NCBI GenBank assembly: GCA_030824115.1 | Contig: JAVBYI010000022.1 | Location: 1 to 64,000 of the forward strand | Length of the DNA: 64,000 nt | Direction of reading: 5' to 3' | DNA from: Rhodocyclaceae bacterium | Lineage (GTDB): Bacteria; Pseudomonadota; Gammaproteobacteria; Burkholderiales; Rhodocyclaceae | Shown: one piece after another, positions 56,978 through 64,000 of the stretch | Numbering within the stretch: position 1 is the stretch's first letter | Layout: the number at the start of each line of letters is the position of its first letter | Made by a program: the position numbers and the translations under genes | The notes under the pieces: model-generated | What the model saw: only the letters and a program-made list of their open reading frames with translations | Database searches by the model: none | Told to the model about the DNA's origin: nothing

Positions 56978-57562
56978 ATGGAACACACCCTGCCCGCCCT
57001 GCCCTACGCCAAGAACGCCCTGGCCCCGCACATGTCGGAAGAGACCTTCGACTACCACTACGCCAAGCACCATCAGGCCTATGTGACCAACCTGAACAAC
57101 CTGATCAAGGGCACCGAATACGAAGCCCTCGACCTCGAAGCCATCGTCAAGAAGGCCCCCGCTGGCGGCATCTACAACAACGCCGCGCAAGTCTGGAACC
57201 ACAGCTTCTTCTGGAACTGCATGAAGCCGGCCGGTGGCGGTGCCCCGACCGGCGCACTGGCTGATGCCATCAACAAGAAGTGGGGCTCGCTCGACGAGTT
57301 CAAGAAAGCCTTCCAGACCTCCGCCGTCGGCAACTTCGGCTCGGGCTGGACCTGGCTGGTGAAGAAGGCCGACGGCTCCGTCGACATCGTCAACATGGGC
57401 GCCGCCGGCACCCCACTGACGACAGGCGACAAGGCGCTGCTGTGCGTCGACGTTTGGGAACACGCCTACTACATCGACTACCGCAACCTGCGCCCGAAGT
57501 TCGTCGAGACCTTCCTCGCCAACCTCGTCAACTGGGATTTCGCCGCAAAGAACTTCAGCTAA
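56978..57562 (+). CDS. sodB: Iron superoxide dismutase
   Basis: This 194-residue enzyme has metal ligands His in YHYAKHHQAYV, His in VWNHSFFWNCM, Asp in CVDVWEHAYYIDYRN and His there. FNGSGW-type FGSGWTWLV matches the Fe class. ATG at 56978 has ACCGGAGA upstream; a longer frame exists but overlaps xseA. Confidence 0.95.
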   Translation: MEHTLPALPYAKNALAPHMSEETFDYHYAKHHQAYVTNLNNLIKGTEYEALDLEAIVKKAPAGGIYNNAAQVWNHSFFWNCMKPAGGGAPTGALADAINKKWGSLDEFKKAFQTSAVGNFGSGWTWLVKKADGSVDIVNMGAAGTPLTTGDKALLCVDVWEHAYYIDYRNLRPKFVETFLANLVNWDFAAKNFS

Positions 57563-57583
57563 ACGCCGCTTCATGTAATTAAG

Positions 57584-57616
57584 ATGGGCGCCCGCGTGGC
57601 GCCCATTTGTTTTTTG
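57584..57616 (+). terminator. Rho-independent terminator of sodB
   Basis: ATGGGCGCC (57584) pairs with GGCGCCCAT (57598) around CGCGT, followed by TTGTTTTTT. Confidence 0.9.
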
Positions 57617-57928
57617 GCAGGGCTTGCGAGCCGATCTGAAATGTCGGCGCTGGTATGACGGCATGTCGGCCGGAGCGGGACGACCACTCACCGCAAGCGA
57701 ATGCGGACTCCCGACCCGATGCTGTCGTTCGACAATCCCATTATCTACGTCTGCTTCCTAGCTAGCTGACTACAGCTACTCACCTTGCGCCAATTGCAAC
57801 TCTTTGTTGCTAAGCCGGATTTCTCCGTCATAAGGGCTATAAGTGAAGTGACGGGATGGAAAAGCACCTCGCCAGTTTCATCAGAGATAGTTCGTAGGGT
57901 TGATGCATAAATCATTTGGGAGAGAAAA
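57617..57928. other. 312-bp non-coding stretch after sodB
   Basis: It contains one dispersed-repeat copy followed by a GC-rich then AT-rich sequence without a convincing reading frame. A minus-strand frame at 57745-58041 overlaps the next gene and has no family features. GGGAGAG before 57929 serves as the next gene's ribosome-binding site. Confidence 0.4.
57639..57662 (-). repeat. Dispersed 24-bp repeat, copy 15 (intergenic, ATGTCGG subtype)
   Basis: Canonical orientation reads GCCGTC-AT-ACCAGCGCCGACATTT, two mismatches. It shares the ATGTCGG end with the copies at 58610 and 60073. Confidence 0.82.
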
Positions 57929-58276
57929 ATGACCAAGAACACCGTGAAAATTGCGCTGTCCGCTATCGCGCTGGGTTTGATGGTTTCTACAGCTTCCTTT
58001 GCTGTGGATGCCCCCGTTTTTGGCAGCCAATTGATGACCAATCAGGAACGCATTGAGTATCGCAACAAGTTGCAGGCGGCCAAAACCGCTGAAGAACGTG
58101 AGCAGGTCCGGTTGCAACATCATGAGCAGATGCAATTGCGTACCAAGGAACAAGGCGTTACCTTGCCGGATACTCCGCCGACCCAAGGTGGTGGGCAAGG
58201 TCGTGGCATGGGACCGGGAGGCGGTATGGGGGGAATGGGTCCAGGAGGTGGTATGGGCCCGGGACGGAACCGCTAA
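57929..58276 (+). CDS. Secreted small protein with glycine/methionine-rich tail
   Basis: This 115-residue protein has a signal peptide (KIALSAIALGLMVSTASFAV), a helical region (MTNQERIEYRNKLQAAKTAEEREQVRLQHHEQM) and a low-complexity tail of GMGPGG-type repeats. The GGGQ/GMGP tail suggests metal or polymer contact, but this is speculation. GGGAGAG lies 8 bases before the ATG. It is a single gene with its own terminator. Confidence 0.75.
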   Translation: MTKNTVKIALSAIALGLMVSTASFAVDAPVFGSQLMTNQERIEYRNKLQAAKTAEEREQVRLQHHEQMQLRTKEQGVTLPDTPPTQGGGQGRGMGPGGGMGGMGPGGGMGPGRNR

Positions 58277-58285
58277 GCCTTATTC

Positions 58286-58316
58286 AAGGGCATCGGCTTA
58301 AACCGATGCCCTTGGT
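58286..58316 (+). terminator. Terminator after the Gly-rich secreted gene
   Basis: AAGGGCATCGG (58286) pairs perfectly with CCGATGCCCTT (58303-58313) around a 6-base loop. The T-run is weak (GGTGTTTC). Confidence 0.75.
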
Positions 58317-58654
58317 GTTTCAAGCTTCAATCCATAGGTCGCTGTGCCAACAACCCAATGTGGTAAGGCGCGTTTGGCCCTAGGCCCACATGAATCTCGG
58401 AATCAAATCCAACGTTGGATAGTCAGGGACATTGTTCGGGTTTTGGCCGAATGGCCAGTGGAGGCCCGCAAGGCGTCTCGATGTCGCTGCCGCAAGGGCC
58501 GAATTGTGTGATTTGACCTTCCGGCAGGTTCTAAGAGGCACAGCAGTCGTTCGGATGTCCACTTTCCAGAATCATGGACTGGCGGCAGTTGGCCGGTAGC
58601 CGCTATTTGAAATGTCGGCGCTGGCAGGACGGCTCCGGCCGAACATCTCCCCAA
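58317..58654. other. 338-bp non-coding, possibly decayed stretch
   Basis: No supported gene. A minus-strand frame (58403-58654) would start with repeat-derived VLPAPTF, then continue with unfamiliar sequence, which looks like chance. The stretch carries the repeat copy at 58610 and may be a remnant of a larger element. Confidence 0.35.
58610..58633 (-). repeat. Dispersed 24-bp repeat, copy 16 (intergenic, ATGTCGG subtype)
   Basis: Variable bases CT, one mismatch (ACATTT end). It lies 22 bases past the stop of the DUF3301 gene. Confidence 0.88.
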
Positions 58655-58969
58655 CTAATGCAATACCCGCAGCCCGACATTCACCATCAGCACCTCGTTA
58701 CCGAGCATGACTACGCTTCCTGGCTTGCGGTTGTCTCCCGTCTCGCTGTACTCGAACGAATAGGTTCGGCACAGTTGTAATTGACCTTCGTCATTTCGCA
58801 TAAACCTGATGCTGGATGTCGCCACGGTTTCGTCCAGAAACTGAAGACCATCGGCCGTACAAGTCGTTCTCGCCTCGGCGATGGCCAGTTCACGCACCTT
58901 GAGGCCATCCAGCCAGAACCAGGCAAGGATGCCGATGACGACAATGCTGAGTACTTCGAAGGCAGGCAT
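58655..58969 (-). CDS. DUF3301 membrane-anchored protein
   Basis: This 104-residue protein has one N-terminal membrane helix ([15 protein letters not shown]) and the DUF3301 pattern [29 protein letters not shown], then [18 protein letters not shown]. Family function is not established. It diverges from gloA across 75 bases. Confidence 0.85.
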   Translation of the reverse strand: MPAFEVLSIVVIGILAWFWLDGLKVRELAIAEARTTCTADGLQFLDETVATSSIRFMRNDEGQLQLCRTYSFEYSETGDNRKPGSVVMLGNEVLMVNVGLRVLH

Positions 58970-59044
58970 ATCCGGCTCGTGTGCAAAAGGGAATTATCAT
59001 CCACCCTCATCCCCGGGGAAAGCCCAACAACAAGGAAACTTCAC

Positions 59045-59431
59045 ATGCGCATCCTCCACACCATGCTCCGCACCGGCGATCTCGACCGGTCGATCGACTT
59101 CTATACCCAGACCCTCGGCATGAAACTCCTGCGTCGCCAGGACTACCCCGAAGGCAAATTCACCCTGGCTTTCGTCGGCTATGGCGATGAGAAGCGCGAC
59201 AGCGTGATTGAACTCACCTACAACTGGGGCGTGGACAAGTACGAGATTGGCACCGGCTATGGCCACATCGCCCTTGAGGTTGATGACGTGTATGCGGCTT
59301 GCGATGCGATTCGTCAGAAGGGGGGCAAGATTATCCGCGATGCCGGCCCGATGAATGCCGGTACTACCATCATCGCCTTCGTCGCCGATCCTGACGGCTA
59401 TTACATTGAGCTGATCGGCAAGCGCGGCTGA
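59045..59431 (+). CDS. gloA: Lactoylglutathione lyase (glyoxalase I)
   Basis: This 128-residue protein has metal ligands His in [31 protein letters not shown] (His5), Glu in VIELTYN, His in [11 protein letters not shown] and Glu near the end (YYIELI). It uses Ni or Co in E. coli, which fits the nickel uptake genes about 10 kb away, though no direct link is shown. Confidence 0.96.
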   Translation: MRILHTMLRTGDLDRSIDFYTQTLGMKLLRRQDYPEGKFTLAFVGYGDEKRDSVIELTYNWGVDKYEIGTGYGHIALEVDDVYAACDAIRQKGGKIIRDAGPMNAGTTIIAFVADPDGYYIELIGKRG

Positions 59432-59456
59432 TCCGCACAACGCCCCTTTGATCTGC

Positions 59457-59675
59457 ATGAAACCAGAAGATTTCGAATTGCTGGTCACCCGCGAAATGCC
59501 CTTCGGCAAGCACAAGGGCACCTTGATTGCCGACCTGCCCGGCAACTACCTCAACTGGTTTGCGCGCGAGGGTTTCCCGCAGGGTGAGATTGGCCGTCTG
59601 CTGGCCTTGATGCAGGAAATCGATCACAACGGCCTGCGGCCAATACTCAACCCGTTACGGAAGCAGCCAGCATGA
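59457..59675 (+). CDS. DUF3820-family small protein
   Basis: This 72-residue protein starts MKPEDFELLVTREMPFGKHKG and has the family motif MPFGKHKGTLIADLPGNYLNWFAREGFP. DUF3820 proteins are small and of uncertain function. A TTG 9 bases earlier is possible. It overlaps hslR by 4 bases and follows gloA. Confidence 0.8.
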   Translation: MKPEDFELLVTREMPFGKHKGTLIADLPGNYLNWFAREGFPQGEIGRLLALMQEIDHNGLRPILNPLRKQPA

Positions 59676-60055
59676 GCGATAACGGCCGCATGCGCATCGA
59701 CAAGTGGCTCTGGGTGGCACGCTTCTTCAAGACCCGTAGCCTGGCGGCGACGGCGATTGCCAGTCACAAGATCAAGTGCAACGGCGAACACGTCAAACCC
59801 GCGCGCGACCTCAAGATCGGCGATGAACTCGACATCACCATCGGCCAAACGGTGTTCACCATCATCGTGCAAGGCATGGCCGAACAGCGCCGCCCCGCCC
59901 CGGAAGCCCGCCTGCTCTATCAGGAAACCCCGGAAGGCGAAGCCCGGCGATTGCGCGAACAGGAACTGAGAAAGCTGGCCCCCGTACCAGGATCAGACCT
60001 CAAGGGGCGCCCAACCAAGCGTGAAGGCCGACGCATCCGTGGGATCGGGGGATAA
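59672..60055 (+). CDS. hslR: Heat shock protein 15 (S4 RNA-binding domain)
   Basis: This 127-residue protein has an S4 domain (RIDKWLWVARFFKTRSLAATAI, then KIKCNGEHVKPARDLKIGDELDI) and a basic tail ending KREGRRIRGIGG. Hsp15 rescues nascent chain-tRNA on 50S subunits. It overlaps the DUF3820 gene. Confidence 0.92.
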   Translation: MSDNGRMRIDKWLWVARFFKTRSLAATAIASHKIKCNGEHVKPARDLKIGDELDITIGQTVFTIIVQGMAEQRRPAPEARLLYQETPEGEARRLREQELRKLAPVPGSDLKGRPTKREGRRIRGIGG

Positions 60056-60072
60056 AGCCATGACCATCGACA

Positions 60073-60096
60073 GAATGTCGGCGCTGGCCGGACGGC
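60073..60096 (-). repeat. Dispersed 24-bp repeat, copy 17 (intergenic, ATGTCGG subtype)
   Basis: Variable bases CG, two mismatches (ACATTC end). It sits 17 bases after the hslR stop and before the stop of the convergent gene. Confidence 0.82.
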
Positions 60097-60126
60097 ACAC
60101 TTATGGGTGAAAGACAGGACGCTTGC

Positions 60127-60486
60127 TCACTTCGTGTTTCTTTCCCGGATGATGGGCGGCACATACTTTACCGAGAACCGCCAGCCCTCCGGCGTATCCC
60201 GCAACACCAGTGTCTTTGAACTCGCCCCCTCTTCAAACAACGGCTCCGATCCAGCCAGTTCCAACGCGCCAATGCCCTTGATGACGCATGCGCCCGGGAT
60301 GGTCGTGAAAGCCGACTCGGCTGCGATAAGGACGAACTGTCCCGCCTTGGATTCAGTGCACGACAAGCCCTTTGGAATCGAGTGGGGATCCTGTCTCCAG
60401 GCAGTTCTCAGGGCATCAAGCCCTTTAACCAGTTCTGGCGTGATCTTGATCGCGAGCATGACCTCACGAGATTTTGTATGACTCAT
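60127..60486 (-). CDS. Hypothetical 119-residue protein
   Basis: MSHTKSREVMLAIKITPELV starts it. No signal peptide or recognised domain. It may have a beta-rich core (AGQFVLIAAESAFTTIPG, then WRFSVKYVPPIIRER). It sits downstream of the next minus-strand gene with a 43-base gap, so the two could be one unit. Confidence 0.55.
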   Translation of the reverse strand: MSHTKSREVMLAIKITPELVKGLDALRTAWRQDPHSIPKGLSCTESKAGQFVLIAAESAFTTIPGACVIKGIGALELAGSEPLFEEGASSKTLVLRDTPEGWRFSVKYVPPIIRERNTK

Positions 60487-60529
60487 TCTGCGTTCCTTGC
60501 AGGGTCAGCAATCTTCATGGCGAATGTGC

Positions 60530-60886
60530 TCAGATCGAATGGGGAGGCGCTGTACGCGGAACATACCCCACATAGCCGGTTCGTCCACGCTTGAGCAGCG
60601 TATTCAGTTTCCAGGTGGCTTCCTCTGGCGTGGCAAAGATCTCGTCCAAAAACGCGTTACAGGCGGCCCAGCGTCCATCCGCCGTAGGGATAACGGCAAT
60701 CTGCCGGCCACCATGCAGGGTTGTCACGATACATCCCGTCGCTCCGTGCCACCAGGCAGCAGCGACCAGATCCATCGCCTCACCACGACGCACACAAAGC
60801 GCCACCAGTGCATCGACCGGTGAGTCACAAACGACACAGAGGATGGCGGGGAAGTAGGCGACGGAATCAGGGGGCGGTTGAGTCAT
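60530..60886 (-). CDS. Hypothetical 118-residue protein
   Basis: MTQPPPDSVAYFPAILCVVCDSP opens this protein. It has Cys-rich early and middle sections (VALCVRRGEAMD, GCIVTTLHGG) and no recognised domain. The start is uncertain: a second ATG lies 30 bases upstream (60916), and neither has a good ribosome-binding site. Confidence 0.5.
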   Translation of the reverse strand: MTQPPPDSVAYFPAILCVVCDSPVDALVALCVRRGEAMDLVAAAWWHGATGCIVTTLHGGRQIAVIPTADGRWAACNAFLDEIFATPEEATWKLNTLLKRGRTGYVGYVPRTAPPHSI

Positions 60887-60913
60887 CAAGAGGATCAAAG
60901 GAATCAAAGGGGC

Positions 60914-60937
60914 CACGCTCTCACGCTCTCACGCTCA
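60914..60937. repeat. Three tandem copies of CACGCTCT-like 8-mer
   Basis: CACGCTCT occurs twice and CACGCTCA once in immediate tandem, directly upstream of the 118-residue gene. It could vary in copy number by slippage. Confidence 0.6.
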
Positions 60938-61046
60938 CTCGCGACTGAGCCGACATGAAGATTGATTGTAGGCGCTATCATTATCGCGACTTCATTGGAT
61001 ACCACGTGGCCCCCCCTTGGTTTCTTTTCAACGAAAAAATCGCATC

Positions 61047-61262
61047 ATGAACGAGACCCTCACAGAAAAGTCGGCGCTGACAGGACGGCAAGCAGGGGGA
61101 CGCACCTGCCCGCAATGCGGCGCCCACTTCGTCTGCGGTACGGAAGCCGGCGAACAGCGCTGCTGGTGCGCCGATCTGCCGCACATTCCCATCGACCCGA
61201 AGCTGCCCGGCTGTCTGTGCCCGACCTGTTTGCGGCAACGCATTGAATCGGCGACAAGCTGA
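61047..61262 (+). CDS. Cysteine-rich CWC-type small protein
   Basis: This 71-residue protein has three Cys pairs: CPQCGAHFVCG, RCWCADLP and CLCPTCLRQRI, a pattern of the Cysteine-rich CWC family, likely zinc-binding. Its N-terminus TEKSALTGRQAGG is encoded by a dispersed-repeat copy in a frame not used by the other gene-borne copies. ATG at 61047 is preferred over an upstream GTG at 61017. Confidence 0.75.
   Translation: MNETLTEKSALTGRQAGGRTCPQCGAHFVCGTEAGEQRCWCADLPHIPIDPKLPGCLCPTCLRQRIESATS
61066..61089 (-). repeat. Dispersed 24-bp repeat, copy 18 (in the CWC gene)
   Basis: One mismatch (GTCAG for GCCAG), variable bases CT. Antisense to the CWC gene, encoding KSALTGRQ. Confidence 0.85.
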
Positions 61263-61265
61263 GGC

Positions 61266-62939
61266 CTAAGGCGTCACCTCGACGCGATTACGCCCATTTG
61301 CTTTGGCCGCATACAGCGCCTTATCGGCGCGCGACAGCAAGGCATCGATGTCCTCTTCCGGCCGATAGAGGGACAAGCCCAGGCTGGCGGTGATGTGTCC
61401 GACCACGGAAAAATCATTGGCTGCGATCAGTGCCCGCAACTTGTCGGCAAACTGTCGGGGATCTTCGCCTTCGCTCAAGGTTGCCAGCACGGCGAACTCC
61501 TCGCCGCCCCAGCGGGCGAGGAAATCATGAGCACGAATGTTGGACGCCAGCAGTTGGGCAAACTCGGTCAGCACAGAGTCCCCCACCTGGTGGCCATAGG
61601 TATCGTTGAGCGATTTGAAGTGGTCAATATCCAGCATCACCAGCATCAGCGACAGGCCGTGACGCTGGGCGCGGCTGGTTTCGACCAGCAGGGTCTCGTC
61701 GAACTTGCGGCGGTTGGCGACGCCGGTGAGCATGTCGGTTTCGGAAAGACGCTGGAACGCCGCCTCCCGTTCCGCGAGCTCCGCGGTGCGCTGTGCCACC
61801 AGTTCTTCCAGCCGCTCCTGGTTGGATTCAAGCATCATCTCGGCCATCTTGATCGAGGTGATGTCGGTCCGCACCGAGACGTAGTGCTCGGGCCGCCCTG
61901 CTGCGTCGAGGAAGGGCAGGATGGTAGTGCTGACCCAGTAGAGGCTGCCATCCTTTTTACGGTTGCACACCTCGCCCTGCCAGGTGGTGCCGCTGGTAAT
62001 GGTGCGCCACACCTCGGCGAAGAAATCAGGCGGATGCTTCCCCGAGTTGATAATGCGGTGATCGCGGCCGATCAACTCCTCACGCGCATATTGGCTGACT
62101 GCACAAAACTTGTCATTGACATAGGTGATGCGCCCCTGGGGATCGGCAATGCTGACAATGGCATGCTCATCAAGTGCCTGCTTCTGGAAATCGAGGTCAC
62201 GCAGGCTGGCGTTCAGTTGCCAGGTCTTGTCCGTCAGCCCGCGCATCAGGCGCGACATATGGCGCTGGACATAGAACCCGATGGCCAGACTAGCCAGCAC
62301 GGTCAGGAGCATCGCGGAGAGCAGGACCACCTGGGCACTGCGCACCTGCTCGCTCGCTTGCTGGCTGGTGCGTTCGATCTCGCGATTTTTCAGGGCAATG
62401 AAGGCTGTCAACGCGCTCAACACACCCTCCTGGGCCGGCAGAGCCTGATCGGTAAGAATCGTCATCGCATCGCGCCGCCGGTGCTCACCATTCAATTCAA
62501 TGACCCGCTCCTGCAGCGGCACCGTCAGTGCCGTCGCACGCGCCTGCTCACTGAGCAAGGCATGCTCTTCGGGTGTCAGGTTTTCCTTGACCAGCAAGCG
62601 ACGTGCCTCGGCTACTTCCTGCGCCAGTGCCCAAAAGCGCATGTTGTAGTCGTCCACCACGAATGCATCATCTTCATGGACCAGCTTGACCAGCACATAC
62701 GAACGCTCGCGTGCCGCGTGATACATCCGGTGGGCAAGCTGGACATGCCGGGCATGCTGCGTATTGATCTCGGCAACCAGCGTCTGGATGCGTTCGAGGC
62801 GAACCATAGTGGCCGCCGTCATGGCAACTAAGAGAACGACAACCACACCAAAGCCCGCAATAATCATGCGGGCTGAATACGGTGATTTCTGATGGTCTAG
62901 CGCCACTGACTCCCCTCCGTTATGCGAGAAGCCTACCAT
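61266..62939 (-). CDS. Membrane PAS-GGDEF diguanylate cyclase
   Basis: This 557-residue protein has a first membrane helix (about residues 25-47), a periplasmic helical sensor, a second helix (about 205-225), a PAS domain with AC (DEHAIVSIADPQGRITYVND, then CNRKKDGSLYWVSTTILPFLD) and a GGDEF domain with RWGGEEFAVL. RAHD sits five residues before GGEEF, matching the RxxD inhibitory site, so product feedback is expected. It makes c-di-GMP. A repeat copy lies 8 bases before its ATG. Confidence 0.95.
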   Translation of the reverse strand: MVGFSHNGGESVALDHQKSPYSARMIIAGFGVVVVLLVAMTAATMVRLERIQTLVAEINTQHARHVQLAHRMYHAARERSYVLVKLVHEDDAFVVDDYNMRFWALAQEVAEARRLLVKENLTPEEHALLSEQARATALTVPLQERVIELNGEHRRRDAMTILTDQALPAQEGVLSALTAFIALKNREIERTSQQASEQVRSAQVVLLSAMLLTVLASLAIGFYVQRHMSRLMRGLTDKTWQLNASLRDLDFQKQALDEHAIVSIADPQGRITYVNDKFCAVSQYAREELIGRDHRIINSGKHPPDFFAEVWRTITSGTTWQGEVCNRKKDGSLYWVSTTILPFLDAAGRPEHYVSVRTDITSIKMAEMMLESNQERLEELVAQRTAELAEREAAFQRLSETDMLTGVANRRKFDETLLVETSRAQRHGLSLMLVMLDIDHFKSLNDTYGHQVGDSVLTEFAQLLASNIRAHDFLARWGGEEFAVLATLSEGEDPRQFADKLRALIAANDFSVVGHITASLGLSLYRPEEDIDALLSRADKALYAAKANGRNRVEVTP

Positions 62940-62946
62940 GTCCTAT

Positions 62947-62970
62947 AAAAGTCGGCGGTGGCAAGACGGC
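62947..62970 (-). repeat. Dispersed 24-bp repeat, copy 19 (between apeB and the cyclase)
   Basis: One mismatch (CCACC for CCAGC), variable bases TT. It occupies almost the whole 33-base gap; the ATAGGAC ribosome-binding site of the cyclase follows it. Confidence 0.88.
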
Positions 62971-62972
62971 AC

Positions 62973-64000
62973 CTAACTTTGGAATGCGGCAGCCAGCGTC
63001 GCAATCATATCGGCATGATCCTGCACACCGGCGCTTTCGCGCAGGCTGTGCATCGCCCACAGCGGTGAACCGACATCCACGCTGGCGATGCCGAGACTGG
63101 CCGCAACCATCGGTCCGATGGTGCTGCCGCAACCGAGATCGCTGCGATGGGCATACTGCTGGCAGGCCACGCCGGCCTGCTCGCACAGGCGCATGAAGCG
63201 CGCGGCGGTTTCCGCATCGGTGGTGTAGCGCTGGTTGGCATTGCGCTTGATGACCGGCCCGCCATTCATGCGCACCTTGTGGCCCGGCTCATAGGCGTTG
63301 GGGAAATTCGGCTGGTAGGCATGCGCCATGTCGGCGCTGATGAAGAAGCTGCGCGCCATGACGCGCCGCGTGTCCTCACCATCCAGCCCGGCCGATAGCC
63401 CGATGCGCGCCAGCACATCCGCAAGGAAACTGCCACCCGCCCCGGTGGCGCTTTCGCTGCCCACTTCTTCATGATCGAACAGGCCGACCACGCAGGTCGC
63501 ACGCGGTGCCGAATTTGCCAATGAGGTTGCCAGCAATGCGGTGGTGGCGGCGTGGCACGATGCCAGGTTGTCGAGTTGGCTGTCCGCAATGAATTCCTCT
63601 TGCGCGCCCCACAGGCGACCGGGCTGCGTGTCTACCACCGCCAGTTCCCAACTGAGCAGATCGGCCGCCTCTACCGCCGCCTGAGTCGTCAGCAGGGCAC
63701 GCAGTTGAGCGTCGGCATCCTCGCCTTCAGCCAGATTTCCAAGAATCAGCGGCAGTTCGGTCTGCTTGTTGAGCTTGAGGCCCTGCTCATTGACATCGCG
63801 GTTCATGTGGATCGCCAGATTCGGCAGGCGTACCAGCGGCTGCTCAAAGCGCAACAGGCGCGTCTCCATCCCGGCGGCGGTGCGTACGACCACGCGTCCG
63901 GCCAAGCTCAGATCGCGATCGGTAAACGTCGCAAGAATCGGCCCGCCATAGATTTCCACCGCCAGCCGCGCCAAGCCGTCGCTGCCAGAGGCCGGCCGGG
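62973..64000 (-). CDS. apeB: M18-family aspartyl aminopeptidase (5' end outside the window)
   Basis: At least 342 residues of an M18 metallopeptidase are present, ending MIATLAAAFQS at 62973. The frame is open to the end of the window, so the N-terminus, including the first metal His, is missing. Metal residues appear in ADSQLDNLASCHA (Asp), GLFDHEEVGSES (Glu pair), SADMAHAYQPNFPNAYEPGHKV, and the last His in PLWAMHSLRESAG. It removes N-terminal acidic residues. Confidence 0.93.
   Translation of the reverse strand, partial: RPASGSDGLARLAVEIYGGPILATFTDRDLSLAGRVVVRTAAGMETRLLRFEQPLVRLPNLAIHMNRDVNEQGLKLNKQTELPLILGNLAEGEDADAQLRALLTTQAAVEAADLLSWELAVVDTQPGRLWGAQEEFIADSQLDNLASCHAATTALLATSLANSAPRATCVVGLFDHEEVGSESATGAGGSFLADVLARIGLSAGLDGEDTRRVMARSFFISADMAHAYQPNFPNAYEPGHKVRMNGGPVIKRNANQRYTTDAETAARFMRLCEQAGVACQQYAHRSDLGCGSTIGPMVAASLGIASVDVGSPLWAMHSLRESAGVQDHADMIATLAAAFQS

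Noticed and set aside
57745..58041. 98-residue minus-strand frame
   Set aside because: It overlaps the start of the Gly-rich secreted gene and lacks a ribosome-binding site or family signature.
58403..58654. Minus-strand ORF with VLPAPTF
   Set aside because: Its first residues come from the repeat and the remainder is unlike any known protein; the start has no ribosome-binding site.

Overview
The window looks like one contiguous piece of a moderately GC-rich betaproteobacterial chromosome, most like Rhodocyclales. That lineage call is an inference from gene order and protein character, not from a search. Typical blocks are guaB-guaA, the lpxD-fabZ-lpxA-lpxB envelope operon with skp, bamA, rseP, dxr, cdsA, uppS, frr, pyrH, tsf and rpsB, the surE-pcm-nlpD-rpoS block, and bamC-dapA. 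No rRNA, tRNA, CRISPR array or intact insertion sequence was seen.

Layout. Positions 1-1310 look like an accessory edge: a DnaA-box-like site, a perfect hairpin, two GGGTCAGATTT copies, a decayed gene end, an AlpA-type regulator and a protein with two winged-helix units. From 1440 to 11050 come HU, a GIY-YIG ORF that runs into HU without a stop, PhnA/YjdM, an FKBP isomerase, guaA/guaB, rnfH-ratA, smpB, a Bcr/CflA exporter, a stomatin/NfeD pair and a SpoU methyltransferase. From 11047 to 24934 is a long minus-strand envelope and translation superoperon. From 25139 to 35862 lie map, glnD, a small cNMP-binding protein, MTA/MTI phosphorylase, typA, rlmD, a metallo-beta-lactamase-fold protein, bamC and dapA. 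From 35886 to 47387 are a deacetylase-like protein, a MoxR/DUF58/transglutaminase module, mltB, rpoS-nlpD-pcm-surE, an isochorismatase-like hydrolase, a family 4 uracil-DNA glycosylase, rimI and tsaB. From 47413 to 50291 NikR diverges from an ECF-type nickel transporter. Then come a DsrC-like protein, an OmpR/EnvZ pair whose kinase lacks HAMP, a 16-unit Sel1 protein, xseA, sodB, several small genes, glyoxalase I, Hsp15, a diguanylate cyclase and a truncated M18 aminopeptidase.

The most striking feature is not a gene. A 24-bp sequence, GCCGTC + two variable bases + GCCAGCGCCGACTTTT, occurs 19 times in 64 kb on both strands, in gaps (6 copies) and inside reading frames (13 copies). Inside genes it never breaks the frame and gives recurrent peptides such as AV-x-PAPTF, KVGAG-x-TA and R-x-ASADF. 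Its density, dispersion and tolerance inside conserved genes resemble a DNA uptake sequence or another genome-wide protein-recognised motif. I do not know a named family with this sequence.
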